Below are positions 9,498 to 17,686 of a stretch of 50,767 bases of DNA, piece after piece. Where the stretch lies: the NCBI GenBank assembly GCA_947259415.1, contig CAMYMI010000017.1:1-50767 (forward strand), given 5' to 3'. The DNA comes from an uncultured Ectothiorhodospiraceae bacterium (GTDB taxonomy: Bacteria; Pseudomonadota; Gammaproteobacteria; UBA9214). Both the position numbers and the translations under genes were made by a program. Each line of letters starts with the position of its first letter. Position 1 is the first letter of the stretch. The notes beneath the pieces are model-generated. The model made no database searches. It was not told where the DNA came from and saw only the letters and a program-made list of their open reading frames with translations.

Positions 9498-10597
9498 GGC
9501 GCGACGGCCGGGCTTCCGAGCCTGACGCTATCATCAATCACCACCTGCTGACCGTTGCGCAGTTTCAACTGGCCAGCGCTCACTACCCGCTCGCCGGTAT
9601 TCAGCCCCGCCATAACTTCAACCCGACCGTCACGCACACTGCCGGTCTGTACCTGGCGACGCTCCACAACCAGTTCATCATTCTTTTCCAGTACCACGAA
9701 CACGGCATCGCCATAGGGGTTATAGGTGATAGCGGTCTGGGGTACGGTCAACACACGGTCACGCTCGGGCAGCAGGGTCTGCACCTCGGCAAACATGCCG
9801 GGGCGCAACTGCAACTCCGGATTGGCAAGGGTCGCACGGATACTGGCACTGCGGGTATTGCGATCAACCCGTGGATCGATGGCACTTATCCGACCGGCGA
9901 ACTGTAGTGCAGGAAAGGCCTTGACCTTTATCACGACCGCCTGTTCCAGCGAGACCAGCGAGATATAACGCTCCGGCAGGGCATAATCCACATACACCGG
10001 ATCGAGCTGCTGTAGCGAGACGATTTGCGCACCCGGCTCCAGGTATTGCCCGATATTCACCTGGCGTATACCCAGGACACCTGAGAACGGGGCACGTATG
10101 GCCTTCTTCGCGATCAATGCGCGCTTGGCGTCCAGCTGGGCATCGGCATTCTGCAACCGGGCCTGCGCCTGGTCGTAGTTTGATTGCGAGGCAAGCTTGT
10201 CGGTCAATAGCTTTTCAGCCCGCGCAAACTCCAGCTGCGCCAGGCGGCGTTCCGCCTGCAGACCTTTCAGCTCGGCCTGGTCGACGCTGTCATCAAGCTG
10301 CAACAGCAGTTCACCGGCCGCGACGCTGGCGCCGGATTCGAACAGGATCTCGCGCACCTGGCCGGCGATCTCCTGGGACACGAATACTTCCCGGGTTGCC
10401 ACCAGTGACCCGACGGCCTCCAGGTATGGTTGCCAGCGACTCTGTTCAACGGCCGCCACGGCTACCGTGACGGGAGGTCGCTGCATGGCAGCCTGGTTCG
10501 TCATACCCTGCGACCGCCAGTATTTAACACCGAAAAGCGTGCCCAGCAGCAGACCGAGAATGATGAGAACAGCTAGAAGGCGGGTTGCCATGGACAC
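9494..10597 (-). CDS. RND efflux periplasmic adaptor subunit (membrane fusion protein)
   Basis: Adaptor of the tripartite pump, 367 residues. An N-terminal membrane anchor (about 5-25) precedes the lipoyl-like halves (GQVREILFESGASVAAGELLL and KKAIRAPFSGVLGIRQVNIG), an alpha-hairpin (about 105-155) and the beta-barrel/MP domains. A ribosome site (AGGAAG) sits 6 nt before ATG 10597. It is the first gene of the two-gene pump operon; its promoter must lie in 10598-11089. Confidence 0.95.
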   Translation of the reverse strand: MSMATRLLAVLIILGLLLGTLFGVKYWRSQGMTNQAAMQRPPVTVAVAAVEQSRWQPYLEAVGSLVATREVFVSQEIAGQVREILFESGASVAAGELLLQLDDSVDQAELKGLQAERRLAQLEFARAEKLLTDKLASQSNYDQAQARLQNADAQLDAKRALIAKKAIRAPFSGVLGIRQVNIGQYLEPGAQIVSLQQLDPVYVDYALPERYISLVSLEQAVVIKVKAFPALQFAGRISAIDPRVDRNTRSASIRATLANPELQLRPGMFAEVQTLLPERDRVLTVPQTAITYNPYGDAVFVVLEKNDELVVERRQVQTGSVRDGRVEVMAGLNTGERVVSAGQLKLRNGQQVVIDDSVRLGSPAVAP

Positions 10598-11089
10598 TTC
10601 CTGTTGGATTGTTTGGATAACCTGTCAGCCAGACCCCCGGTCAGCTGGCATCCTGTATTTGGCAGTTTTCTGATGATCCGGGCGCAGTACGTGCACCAGT
10701 AACAGCCACTATTCGCACGGCGGCTCCGGCTGTACAGGTACGTCTACATTGACCAATGATAGTACATATCCCGTGTTGGCCACGTTAAATATAAGCAGGC
10801 CGGGATCACTGCTGTCCCACTAAATTCCTTCTCCCTTTCAAGGGGAGAAGGTTACGACTGCATGGATGCGAGAGATAGAGCACCAACAGCAGGCGCTCTA
10901 GGCGACGCATCGAGCAGTTACCGAGGATGAGGGGGTGAGAAAGTATATTCAAATGCTCGCACAGGACCAGTACGAAATTAGCGGGAAGGCAGCTGGATGG
11001 GACCCGTTATCCGGGACAGCGTCAAGATTAGCGCGGCTACCGGACTGTCAGTTATGCCGCGAGGCGGCGCGCACCAGCGCGGATGCTGT
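10598..11089. other. Intergenic region upstream of the RND operon
   Basis: These 492 bases lie between the start of the RND operon and the end of the hydrogenase operon. A short inverted repeat CATTG-AC-CAATG at 10747-10758, about 150 bp upstream of the adaptor start, could be an operator for a local repressor, but no regulator gene is adjacent. A 9-bp hairpin lies at 10827-10851 and is listed separately. Small open frames here (for example near 10935-11120) show no protein-like composition. No further gene was seen. Confidence 0.5.
10827..10851. repeat. Palindromic hairpin of the CCTTCTCCC/GGGAGAAGG type
   Basis: CCTTCTCCC at 10827-10835 pairs perfectly with GGGAGAAGG at 10843-10851 around a 7-nt loop. 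It resembles the dispersed CCCTCTCCC...GGGAGAGGG palindromes found between genes in many proteobacteria. A G-rich direct continuation (GAGGATGAGGGGGTGAG, about 10923-10939) is also seen in such elements. It may stop transcripts leaving the hydrogenase operon, though there is no T-run. Confidence 0.5.
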
Positions 11090-11305
11090 TCAGAATCGGG
11101 AACGAACCTTCAGCAGGTGAAACAGCACCAGGGCACCCACCAGCAACAGCGGCACTGCAAGCCAGTGGTCGGCGTTGGTCAGCAGATGCACAAGGCTTTC
11201 CACCGAACCGCCAGTTGCGTGTTCCCCGGCATGTGCCCGGGCAAGCGGTGTAAACAATAAACAGATCGTTGCCAGCGCAATAGCTTGCTGAATTTTCACT
11301 CGCAT
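11090..11305 (-). CDS. Mini HupE/UreJ-like single-helix membrane protein
   Basis: A 71-residue product starting MRVKIQQAIALATICLLF, with a cleavable signal peptide ending near ARAHA (about 20-25). A His-rich stretch HAGEH follows, then HLLTNADHWLA and one hydrophobic helix (about 47-66) with a basic end (KVRSRF). H40, D46 and H47 form HX5DH, the signature described for the first helix of HupE/UreJ metal permeases, which normally have about six helices. Here only that segment exists. A GGAGAG ribosome site precedes ATG 11305. It is the last gene of the group 1e hydrogenase operon, 37 bp after the large subunit. A nickel-related role is inferred; it could be an unrelated small membrane protein. 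Confidence 0.75.
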   Translation of the reverse strand: MRVKIQQAIALATICLLFTPLARAHAGEHATGGSVESLVHLLTNADHWLAVPLLLVGALVLFHLLKVRSRF

Positions 11306-11342
11306 CGTGTGCTCTCCGTTATAACGTTTACAGGCGGGTATT

Positions 11343-13064
11343 CTAGCGCACCTTGACCTTGACCAGTTCCTCGCCCTGCGGGTCCGTGACATGCACGGCA
11401 CAGGCAATACAGGGATCGAAGCTGTGGATGGTACGCAGGATCTCGATCGGCTGCTGCGGGTCGTGCAGCACGTGGTTGTCTGCCAGCGCCGCCTCATAGG
11501 CACCAGGCTGGCCGTTGACATCACGCGGGCCGGCATTCCAGGTGCTTGGCACCACGGCCTGGTAATTCTCGATCTTGCCGTCCTCGATCACGATCCAGTG
11601 CGCCAGGCCGCCGCGCGGCGCCTCCATAAAGCCCACCCCGCGGGCCTCGCGGGGCCAGCTGGACGGGTCCCACAGGACCTCGTTGAAGGTCTTGGTATCG
11701 CCTGCCTTGATGTTGGCGATCAGGTTGTCATACCAGGTCTGCATGGTATCGCCGATGATCTTGGTCTCCAGGGTGCGCGCCGCGGTGCGCCCCAGGGTCG
11801 AGAACAGCGCCTCGACCGGGATATCCAGTTTGCTCAGCGTCATGCCGACCAGTTCCCGGGTCTGCTCGTGGCCGCGGGCATAGAGCATCAATACCCGCGC
11901 GAGCGGACCGACTTCCATGGCGTTGCCCTTCCAGCGCGGTGACTTGAGCCAGGAATAGGACTGGTCCACGTCAAGGTGCTTGTAGGGTGGCTCGGGACCC
12001 GTGTAATTCAGGCTGGTCTCACCCGCGTAAGGGTGCAGGGGCAGTTCCTTGCCTGCCTCGTAGTCGTACCAGGAATGGGCAATGTATTCCTGTATCTGAT
12101 CGGAGGCATTCATGTCCACATCATGAACAGTCGACAGGTCGCGGTTGAGGATGGCGCCGGCAGGGATCAGGTAGGAGGCCGGGTCATCCATGCCCTTCTC
12201 GGGGAAGTCGCCGTAGGTTAGGAAGTTGCCCAGGCCCTCGCCCTGCCCGCCCCATTCCTTGTAGAACCCGGCAATGGCCAGGGTGTCCGGCACATACACC
12301 TGGTCCACAAAGGTACGCATCTGGGTGATGATGCTCTGGACCTGTGCCAGGCGTTCGGCATTGATGGCCGAGTCGGAGTCCAGGTCGATGGGACAGGGCA
12401 CGCCGCCGACCACGAAATTCGGGTGCGGGTTCTTGCCGCCGAAGATGGCATGCAACCTGGCGACATCCCGCTGCCAGGTGAGCGCCTCGAGGTAATGGGA
12501 AACGGCCATCAGGTTGGCCTCGGCGGGCAGCTTGTAGGCCGGGTGGCCCCAGTAGGCCCTGGCAAAAATTCCCAGCTGACCGGCCTCGACGAAGCCTTTG
12601 AGCTTTTTCTTCATGTCGGAGAAATAACCGGGCGAGGACTTCGGGTAATTGCTCAGCGACTGGGCCAGCTCCGAGGTGGCCTTGGGATCGGCCTCCAGAG
12701 CGGACACCACGTCGACCCAGTCCAGTGCGTGCAGGTGATAGAAGTGCATGACATGATCGTGCACGTACTGGGCGGCATTCATCAGGTTACGGATCAGCTG
12801 GGCATTTGGCGGGATGCGGTAGTCCAGCGCATCCTCCACCGCACGGATGGAGGCCAGTCCGTGCACCAGGGTGCAGACCCCGCAGATGCGCTGGGCAAAT
12901 GCCCAGGCGTCACGCGGGTCACGGCCGCGCAGGATGATCTCGATCCCGCGCACCATGGTGCCGGACGACCAGGCCTGTGCAATACGGTTGCCATCCATCT
13001 GCGCCTCGATGCGCAGGTGCCCTTCGATGCGGGTAATCGGGTCAACAACGATGCGTTCACTCAT
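11343..13064 (-). CDS. hynL: Group 1e (Isp-type) [NiFe]-hydrogenase large subunit
   Basis: Catalytic subunit of a membrane-bound uptake-type hydrogenase, 573 residues from ATG 13064. The L1 motif is RICGVC (C61, C64). The L2 motif DPCIACAVH (550-558) supplies the other two NiFe cysteines (C552, C555). Fifteen residues follow H558 and would be removed by the endopeptidase encoded at 16987-17547. There is open frame upstream of 13064, but the N-terminus MSERIVVDPITRIEGH is the family start. The protein has no signal peptide and would travel with the Tat-exported small subunit. Separation of large from small subunit genes by isp1 and isp2 is the arrangement described for Thiocapsa and Allochromatium HynSL. 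Confidence 0.96.
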   Translation of the reverse strand: MSERIVVDPITRIEGHLRIEAQMDGNRIAQAWSSGTMVRGIEIILRGRDPRDAWAFAQRICGVCTLVHGLASIRAVEDALDYRIPPNAQLIRNLMNAAQYVHDHVMHFYHLHALDWVDVVSALEADPKATSELAQSLSNYPKSSPGYFSDMKKKLKGFVEAGQLGIFARAYWGHPAYKLPAEANLMAVSHYLEALTWQRDVARLHAIFGGKNPHPNFVVGGVPCPIDLDSDSAINAERLAQVQSIITQMRTFVDQVYVPDTLAIAGFYKEWGGQGEGLGNFLTYGDFPEKGMDDPASYLIPAGAILNRDLSTVHDVDMNASDQIQEYIAHSWYDYEAGKELPLHPYAGETSLNYTGPEPPYKHLDVDQSYSWLKSPRWKGNAMEVGPLARVLMLYARGHEQTRELVGMTLSKLDIPVEALFSTLGRTAARTLETKIIGDTMQTWYDNLIANIKAGDTKTFNEVLWDPSSWPREARGVGFMEAPRGGLAHWIVIEDGKIENYQAVVPSTWNAGPRDVNGQPGAYEAALADNHVLHDPQQPIEILRTIHSFDPCIACAVHVTDPQGEELVKVKVR

Positions 13065-13080
13065 GGCGGGTATTCTCTTG

Positions 13081-13539
13081 TTATGAATCCAGGAAGTCGG
13101 ACAGGATACGGTACTGCGCCGCGCTTTCCCCGGCGGCCGGGTTATCAGCGGCATCCAGCGAAATCGATTTGCAGGTGCGTGCCATACGGCTGCTCATTGC
13201 TGCCTGCCACGCGGAACCACCCGGCACTTGGCCCGCCGGGGTCAAGGCAGCCGCCGCCGCTCGTGCCACGAAATAACTCGCCTGTTCCGACCAGTCTCCC
13301 TCGGAACCACAGCGCGTGTGGCCGTCGAAGGTCGCGGCCCTGGCAGCACTCAGCGCAGCCACCAGCTCGCTGTCCGAGGCAGCGCTGTTGACCGCGGTCC
13401 GGGTCACCATAGCCAGACGCTCGTCATTACTGAGATCGAGTACATGTTCAACGAATTGTGCAGCGACCACCCGCTGGCGCGTCGCATCGAGTTCCTCCAG
13501 TGCCTGCCTGAACTCGGTGTCGTTGGTGATCGCAGTCAT
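13081..13539 (-). CDS. Unknown acidic protein inside the Isp-type hydrogenase operon
   Basis: A 152-residue protein that I cannot assign to a family. It is predicted mostly helical and alanine-rich, without signal peptide or membrane segment, and has two cysteines (one in HTRCGSEGDW, one in ARTCKSIS), a region WSEQASYFVARAAAAAL and a C-terminal YRILSDFLDS. Its start overlaps the isp2 stop by 4 nt and its stop lies 16 bp before hynL, so it is co-translated with the enzyme. The classical hynS-isp1-isp2-hynL order lacks it. A cytoplasmic chaperone or assembly role for the large subunit is a reasonable guess from place alone. Confidence 0.8.
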   Translation of the reverse strand: MTAITNDTEFRQALEELDATRQRVVAAQFVEHVLDLSNDERLAMVTRTAVNSAASDSELVAALSAARAATFDGHTRCGSEGDWSEQASYFVARAAAAALTPAGQVPGGSAWQAAMSSRMARTCKSISLDAADNPAAGESAAQYRILSDFLDS

Positions 13540-14822
13540 GACGAACCCTCCCCGGCTGGAGTGTTATCGGCCAGATGCGCGGCGATGGTTTCGGTCAGGC
13601 TCAATACCGGGATATCCATGTGATATTTCTCCAGTCCGTCTTCAAGATGAATGCGGCAATTGGAACAGGCGGAGACCATGCCTTCCGCATGGATGGCATC
13701 CAGCTGCGCCTTCTTGCGGTTGAAGACCGTAAGCCGCAGGTCATCGGCACGCTCGTTGGTGCTTACCCCGCCGCCAGCTCCGCAGCACCAGTTCATGATG
13801 CCGGCCTCGGGCATCTCGACAAAATCCTCCGCCACCATATTGAGGAGGTTGCGCGGTTGTTCGACCACGCCGCCACGGCGCGCGATCTGGCAGGGATCAT
13901 GGTAGGTCAGTCGCTGTGCTTCCCTGCCCCGGGTACGCAGCCGGCCCTCTTTGCGCAGTTCGTCCAGCAGTTCGGTGATATGCAGCACCTTGAAGCCGTA
14001 GGGGCGCCCGATCAGATTGGGACCCTCCCAGCGGATCGCCATATAGGCATGGCCGCATTCCGGGCTGATAACCGCCTTGACCTTGAGCCGCTCCGCCGCC
14101 TTGACGACGCGTTCGACCAGTTCGGCAGCGATCTCCGAAACACCGATCTGGATGCCGCTATTGGTGGCCTCGAAGCCGTCGCTGGCGATGGTCCAGGACA
14201 CCCCGGCATGCTCGAAGATACGGGCGATGGCACTGATGTATTCAGGGAAATTCATGATCTCCATGGAAGACAGGGTGCACAGGTAATCCGCCCCCTCCAC
14301 ATCCACCGGAATCTTCAGCCCGGTCTCTTTCTCTGCATGCCGGATCTGTGCCTGCAGTGCCGGTAGTTTCACCCCCATGGGGCTGCCGATGGTGACGGCA
14401 CGCCGGGTGGCGCCGATCAGGTCGGGTGGCGCATGTCCCGAGGCCGCCATCCCCTCGCGCACCTTGCGGATCATGTAGGCGATGTCGTTGCCGACCGGGC
14501 AGACCATGGAACAGCGTCCGCACATCGTGCAGCTGTCGTAGACCAGGGTCTCCCACTCCGTGAGCAGGTCGTCATCCACTTGCTTGCCCAGTCCCAGGGC
14601 GCTGGCAAGCCGGCCCCAGAAGGTGTATTCCGACTTCCAGACACGGCGCAGTGGCTCCAGTTTGTGGATCGGGGTGCGGTTGGGACTGCGCGTCTCTGTG
14701 TAGAACAGGCAGGCCTCGGCGCATAGACCGCAATGCACACAGCTGTTGAAAAAGGCCGCAACCGGTGCATCGATCTGCTCCTTTAAGGCATTGATACCGC
14801 GTTCCAGTGAAGGCCCGTTCAT
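13536..14822 (-). CDS. isp2: Hydrogenase-associated Isp2, HdrD-like iron-sulfur protein
   Basis: A 428-residue cytoplasmic electron carrier of the HdrD/GlpC type. Two ferredoxin-type [4Fe-4S] motifs lie at C28/C31/C34/C38 and C98/C101/C104/C108. The C-terminal half has CCG-domain features: C256 (ECGHAY), C311 (YHDPCQ), the CCG core C346-C347 (NWCCGAGGG) and C386/C389 (CSNC). The first CCG-like domain lacks the double cysteine. With Isp1 it is thought to connect HynSL to quinone or thiol redox pools. The ATG overlaps the end of isp1 by 4 nt. Confidence 0.93.
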   Translation of the reverse strand: MNGPSLERGINALKEQIDAPVAAFFNSCVHCGLCAEACLFYTETRSPNRTPIHKLEPLRRVWKSEYTFWGRLASALGLGKQVDDDLLTEWETLVYDSCTMCGRCSMVCPVGNDIAYMIRKVREGMAASGHAPPDLIGATRRAVTIGSPMGVKLPALQAQIRHAEKETGLKIPVDVEGADYLCTLSSMEIMNFPEYISAIARIFEHAGVSWTIASDGFEATNSGIQIGVSEIAAELVERVVKAAERLKVKAVISPECGHAYMAIRWEGPNLIGRPYGFKVLHITELLDELRKEGRLRTRGREAQRLTYHDPCQIARRGGVVEQPRNLLNMVAEDFVEMPEAGIMNWCCGAGGGVSTNERADDLRLTVFNRKKAQLDAIHAEGMVSACSNCRIHLEDGLEKYHMDIPVLSLTETIAAHLADNTPAGEGSS

Positions 14823-15478
14823 GAGCGCACCCCCCGGTAGCCGGCAATCGCACCGTTGTACCAGCGCGCCATGAACAGCGTGAAGGCGTGCATGAGCTTG
14901 GTGAACGGAAATGACACCATCAGCAGCTCGACGCTTAGGATATGAATGGCCAGCAGCATCGGTGGTGTCATTCCTATCCGGTGGAAGGCCAGGTAACCGG
15001 TTACCAGCGGCAGGATGGTCACCAGCCAGACGAAGTAGTCCTGGAAGCCGGACAGAAAGCGCTGCACCGGGTTTGTCAGGCGGTAAACCAGCACCGCCAG
15101 CAGCGTGATAATGGTCACCACGGTAGTGGCGTCGATTATAGTCGTGGGCAGTGACGCCCAGCCGACACCGAAGACATCACGGATCAGCAGGATATGCGGT
15201 GCGGACAGAAAGATGGTGACGAACAGCCCGATGTGGAACACATAACCGGTGACCACGGTAAAGGTCGAGCGTTGCAGGGTGCCACGATCAGGCCACATGC
15301 GCGTGAGTATCGTGCGCAGGCCGCCTGCTGTAGCGGAGCCACGTGCCTCGGCCAGGTTCCCCTTTCTGCCCAGCAGCAGGATTTCAAGTACCCGCACCAC
15401 CACCCCGACCACGAACACGATGGTGGCGATCTGGAAGGCAGGACCACGCACCCACATGAGGAATTCGGTTTCGTTCAT
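14819..15478 (-). CDS. isp1: Hydrogenase-associated Isp1, NarI-like b-type cytochrome
   Basis: A 219-residue membrane protein with about five hydrophobic helices. Histidines positioned as b-heme ligands occur in GYVFHIGLF, YLAFHRIG, AIHILSVE and KLMHAFT, as in the gamma subunit of nitrate reductase. It would take electrons from the periplasmic HynS-HynL dimer and pass them to Isp2 or quinone. Both ends overlap neighbours by 4 nt (hynS before, isp2 after). Confidence 0.93.
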   Translation of the reverse strand: MNETEFLMWVRGPAFQIATIVFVVGVVVRVLEILLLGRKGNLAEARGSATAGGLRTILTRMWPDRGTLQRSTFTVVTGYVFHIGLFVTIFLSAPHILLIRDVFGVGWASLPTTIIDATTVVTIITLLAVLVYRLTNPVQRFLSGFQDYFVWLVTILPLVTGYLAFHRIGMTPPMLLAIHILSVELLMVSFPFTKLMHAFTLFMARWYNGAIAGYRGVRS

Positions 15479-16572
15479 TGTCCGTCCCCCTTCTCGAGGT
15501 CATCCACGGTAACCGGGGCGTGTGCCTGCTGCGCGCGGGTCTTGCGCGCATGGTTAAGCGTGCCCAGGGCCACGCCGGCCGCGGCGCCGGCCGCGGCGCC
15601 ATACACGAGGGTCGCGGCAATATCCTCGGTAGGTGTCGAGAGCGGCTTGTAGAAACCACCGCCGTCCCAGAAATCCGGTTCAGAACAACCCAGACAGGGG
15701 TGACCGGACTGGATCGGGAAACTGGTGCCGGAATTCCACTTGGCCGTGGCACAGGCATTGAAGGTGGTCGGCCCCTTGCAGCCCAGTTTGTACAGACACC
15801 AGCCCTTTTTGGCGCCCTCATCGTCGAAGCTCTCGGCAAACAGCCCCTTGTCATAGAAAGGCCGCCGGTAGCAGCGATCATGGATGCTTTGGCCGAAGAA
15901 CGCCTTGGGACGGCCCAGCGCATCCAGTGCAGGAATGGTCCCGAATGTCAGGAAATGGGTCAGCACACCGCTGATGACCACCGGGATCGGCGGACAGCCC
16001 GACACGTTGATGATCGGCTTGTCGGTAATCAGATCGGACACCGCCACGGCACCGGTGGGGTTCGGTTTGGCATGCGGGATGCCACCGAATGCCGCACAGC
16101 TCCCGACGGAGATGATCGCGGCCGCACCCGTGGCGGTCTCCAGCAGCATGTCGCGGTTGCTGATGCCGGCGATGGTGGAATAACCGGGATTCGCCGTGGG
16201 GATGGATCCATCCACGACCACCAGATAGTTACCGTAGTTCTCTTCCATAGCCGCCGTACGGGCCGCTTCCGCAGCGTGTCCGGACGCGGCCTGCAGGGTG
16301 TGGTGATAATCGAGGGAGATGGCATCGAAGATCAGCCCCTCGACGGTCGGTGAGTGTGAACGCGTCAGCGATTCGGTACAGCCCGTGCACTCCTGAAACG
16401 ACAGCCAGATCACGGACGGCCGCCGGGCCTGCTCGAGCGCACTGGCAACGGCCGGGATCATGGCCGGCGGCAGTGCCATCAGCGATGCCGTCGAGGCACA
16501 GAATTTCAGAAAGCTGCGCCGCGAGATACCTTGATGCTGCAATGTCTCTAACAAGGACTTGTGCTTCGCCAT
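15475..16572 (-). CDS. hynS: Group 1e [NiFe]-hydrogenase small subunit with Tat signal
   Basis: Iron-sulfur electron-transfer subunit, 365 residues. The twin-arginine signal SRRSFLKF is at 17-24, followed by a hydrophobic stretch and a cleavage region near AVASA. The mature part begins at the proximal cluster motif ECTGCTES and continues with VGSCAAFGG and SGCPPIP. Medial and distal cluster cysteines lie in the C-terminal third (KLGCKGPTTFNACATAKW, HPCLGCSEPDFW). A hydrophobic, alanine/glycine-rich C-terminal helix (about 315-335) could anchor it in the membrane. It begins the structural part of the operon, 36 bp after the HupH-like gene. Confidence 0.96.
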   Translation of the reverse strand: MAKHKSLLETLQHQGISRRSFLKFCASTASLMALPPAMIPAVASALEQARRPSVIWLSFQECTGCTESLTRSHSPTVEGLIFDAISLDYHHTLQAASGHAAEAARTAAMEENYGNYLVVVDGSIPTANPGYSTIAGISNRDMLLETATGAAAIISVGSCAAFGGIPHAKPNPTGAVAVSDLITDKPIINVSGCPPIPVVISGVLTHFLTFGTIPALDALGRPKAFFGQSIHDRCYRRPFYDKGLFAESFDDEGAKKGWCLYKLGCKGPTTFNACATAKWNSGTSFPIQSGHPCLGCSEPDFWDGGGFYKPLSTPTEDIAATLVYGAAAGAAAGVALGTLNHARKTRAQQAHAPVTVDDLEKGDGQ

Positions 16573-16607
16573 GACTGCCTCCTGAAAACGCTACTGTTTA
16601 ATCTAGT

Positions 16608-17012
16608 TCACCTGAGTTGTGCTGCAAGGCGTTCCTGTCCGTCGCGTATATCTTCTGTCTGTGATTTAAGAATAGAGGGCATATCAATCACCTCGATGAA
16701 CCGGCTCATGATCTCCTCGTTGTCGTTGTAGTGCGTCACCAGCCACACACCCGGAAAACGGGTCTCGTAGATATCGCTCGGCCCCAGGGCTGACAGTCGT
16801 GCATGCACCTCGCCCTCCCCGAGCAGGCTGACCAGCTCGTCCTCCTCGCCTGGCGCCATGGGAATGCTGCGCAGGTCGATCATCGCGGGCTCGCCGGCAT
16901 CCAGCCAGCGCTGCAGGGCGTGCCGTATTTCATGCAGCAGCGGCAGCACGTTCCCGGTACGGACCGCGCCGGACCCGCAGTCGCCATCAACTGGTGTAGC
17001 TGACCCCATCAT
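16608..17012 (-). CDS. Short HupH/HyaF-like hydrogenase expression protein
   Basis: A 134-residue protein whose core LVSLLGEGEVHARL...YETRFPGVWLV matches the C-terminal domain of HupH/HyaF, proteins involved in small-subunit maturation in other hydrogenase operons. Those relatives are usually about 280 residues, so only the C-terminal half is present. I start at ATG 17012 (a second ATG follows at once), 7 nt after an AGGA ribosome site; it overlaps the protease gene by 26 nt. The frame is open further upstream but that stretch is the antisense-like alternative frame of the protease gene. It lies just before hynS. Confidence 0.82.
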   Translation of the reverse strand: MMGSATPVDGDCGSGAVRTGNVLPLLHEIRHALQRWLDAGEPAMIDLRSIPMAPGEEDELVSLLGEGEVHARLSALGPSDIYETRFPGVWLVTHYNDNEEIMSRFIEVIDMPSILKSQTEDIRDGQERLAAQLR

Positions 17013-17547
17013 CCAATTCCTGGTTGATCCCTGCTGCCGGCAGGTGCGCTGAATCCGGCCGGGCTGTGGGTATACCGGGTGCCCACTGCCGGGCCAGATC
17101 GACGACCCGCCGGGCAGCCAGCGGCAGTGCCGCAGCCACCGGCCCGCTGAGCTGCGATCCCCAGTCAAGGTTCTGTGGCTGTATCGCTATCAGGACACGG
17201 TTGTGTGGCAGGATCCCGGTGAGATGACTGATGGCAAGCAGGTCGGCAAGACTGACCTCGTGCACGCTGCGCCTGGGCCTGCCGGCGAAGCGGTCCATGA
17301 CCTCGCCGCGGAACACCTCGACCCTGCCCGGGACTGCCCCCAGTTCGGCGGCATCAACGACAATGAGATTGGCGGCGTCCTCGATATAGGGGAGCAGGGT
17401 GAAACTCAGCGTCCCGCCGTCCAGCAAGGCGACATCTTGAAGACCGGGATAGTGTTCGCGCAGGTAATCGAGGATATGGATACCCGCGCCCTCGTCCGAC
17501 AGCAGTGAATTTCCGATACCCAGTATCAGCGTATTCTTATTTTCCAA
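16987..17547 (-). CDS. Hydrogenase maturation endopeptidase (HyaD/HybD, M52 family)
   Basis: Nickel-dependent protease that removes the C-terminal tail of the large subunit once the NiFe centre is in place. The 186-residue product opens with LILGIGNSLLSDEGAGIH, in which the acidic nickel ligand is in the SDEG element. The second aspartate is in LIVVDAAELG, and the histidine is in SVHEVSLADLL. It is the first gene of the group 1e operon and presumably serves HynL. The group 3b large subunit at 30326 carries its own protease domain instead. Confidence 0.94.
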   Translation of the reverse strand: MENKNTLILGIGNSLLSDEGAGIHILDYLREHYPGLQDVALLDGGTLSFTLLPYIEDAANLIVVDAAELGAVPGRVEVFRGEVMDRFAGRPRRSVHEVSLADLLAISHLTGILPHNRVLIAIQPQNLDWGSQLSGPVAAALPLAARRVVDLARQWAPGIPTARPDSAHLPAAGINQELDDGVSYTS

Positions 17548-17604
17548 GCCAGCGACTCCTGTTTCGCTACCTTGCTTTTGTACAGGATAGCGTATAAATG
17601 TTAA

Positions 17605-17618
17605 ATGACATGAATCAA
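17605..17618. promoter_or_regulatory. Imperfect FNR box between the hydrogenase operon and hypC
   Basis: ATGAC-ATGA-ATCAA matches 8 of 10 consensus FNR positions (TTGAT-N4-ATCAA). By my count, a minus-strand -10-like hexamer TACAAA lies at 17577-17582, which would put the box centre at -41.5 relative to a start near 17570. That is the class II activation geometry for the group 1e operon. No matching -10 was seen for hypC. The site was found by eye; one half is weak. Confidence 0.4.
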
Positions 17619-17686
17619 GTTAATTCCGGATGGAGTACCCCGCTGATGCTGGTGTTGCCCCGCTCCGGAGCATAAGGGGCTTTAGT

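Noticed and set aside
17548-17686. Sigma54 (-24/-12) promoter for the hydrogenase or hyp operon
   Set aside because: No TGGCAC-N5-TTGC-like pair was found in the divergent gap.
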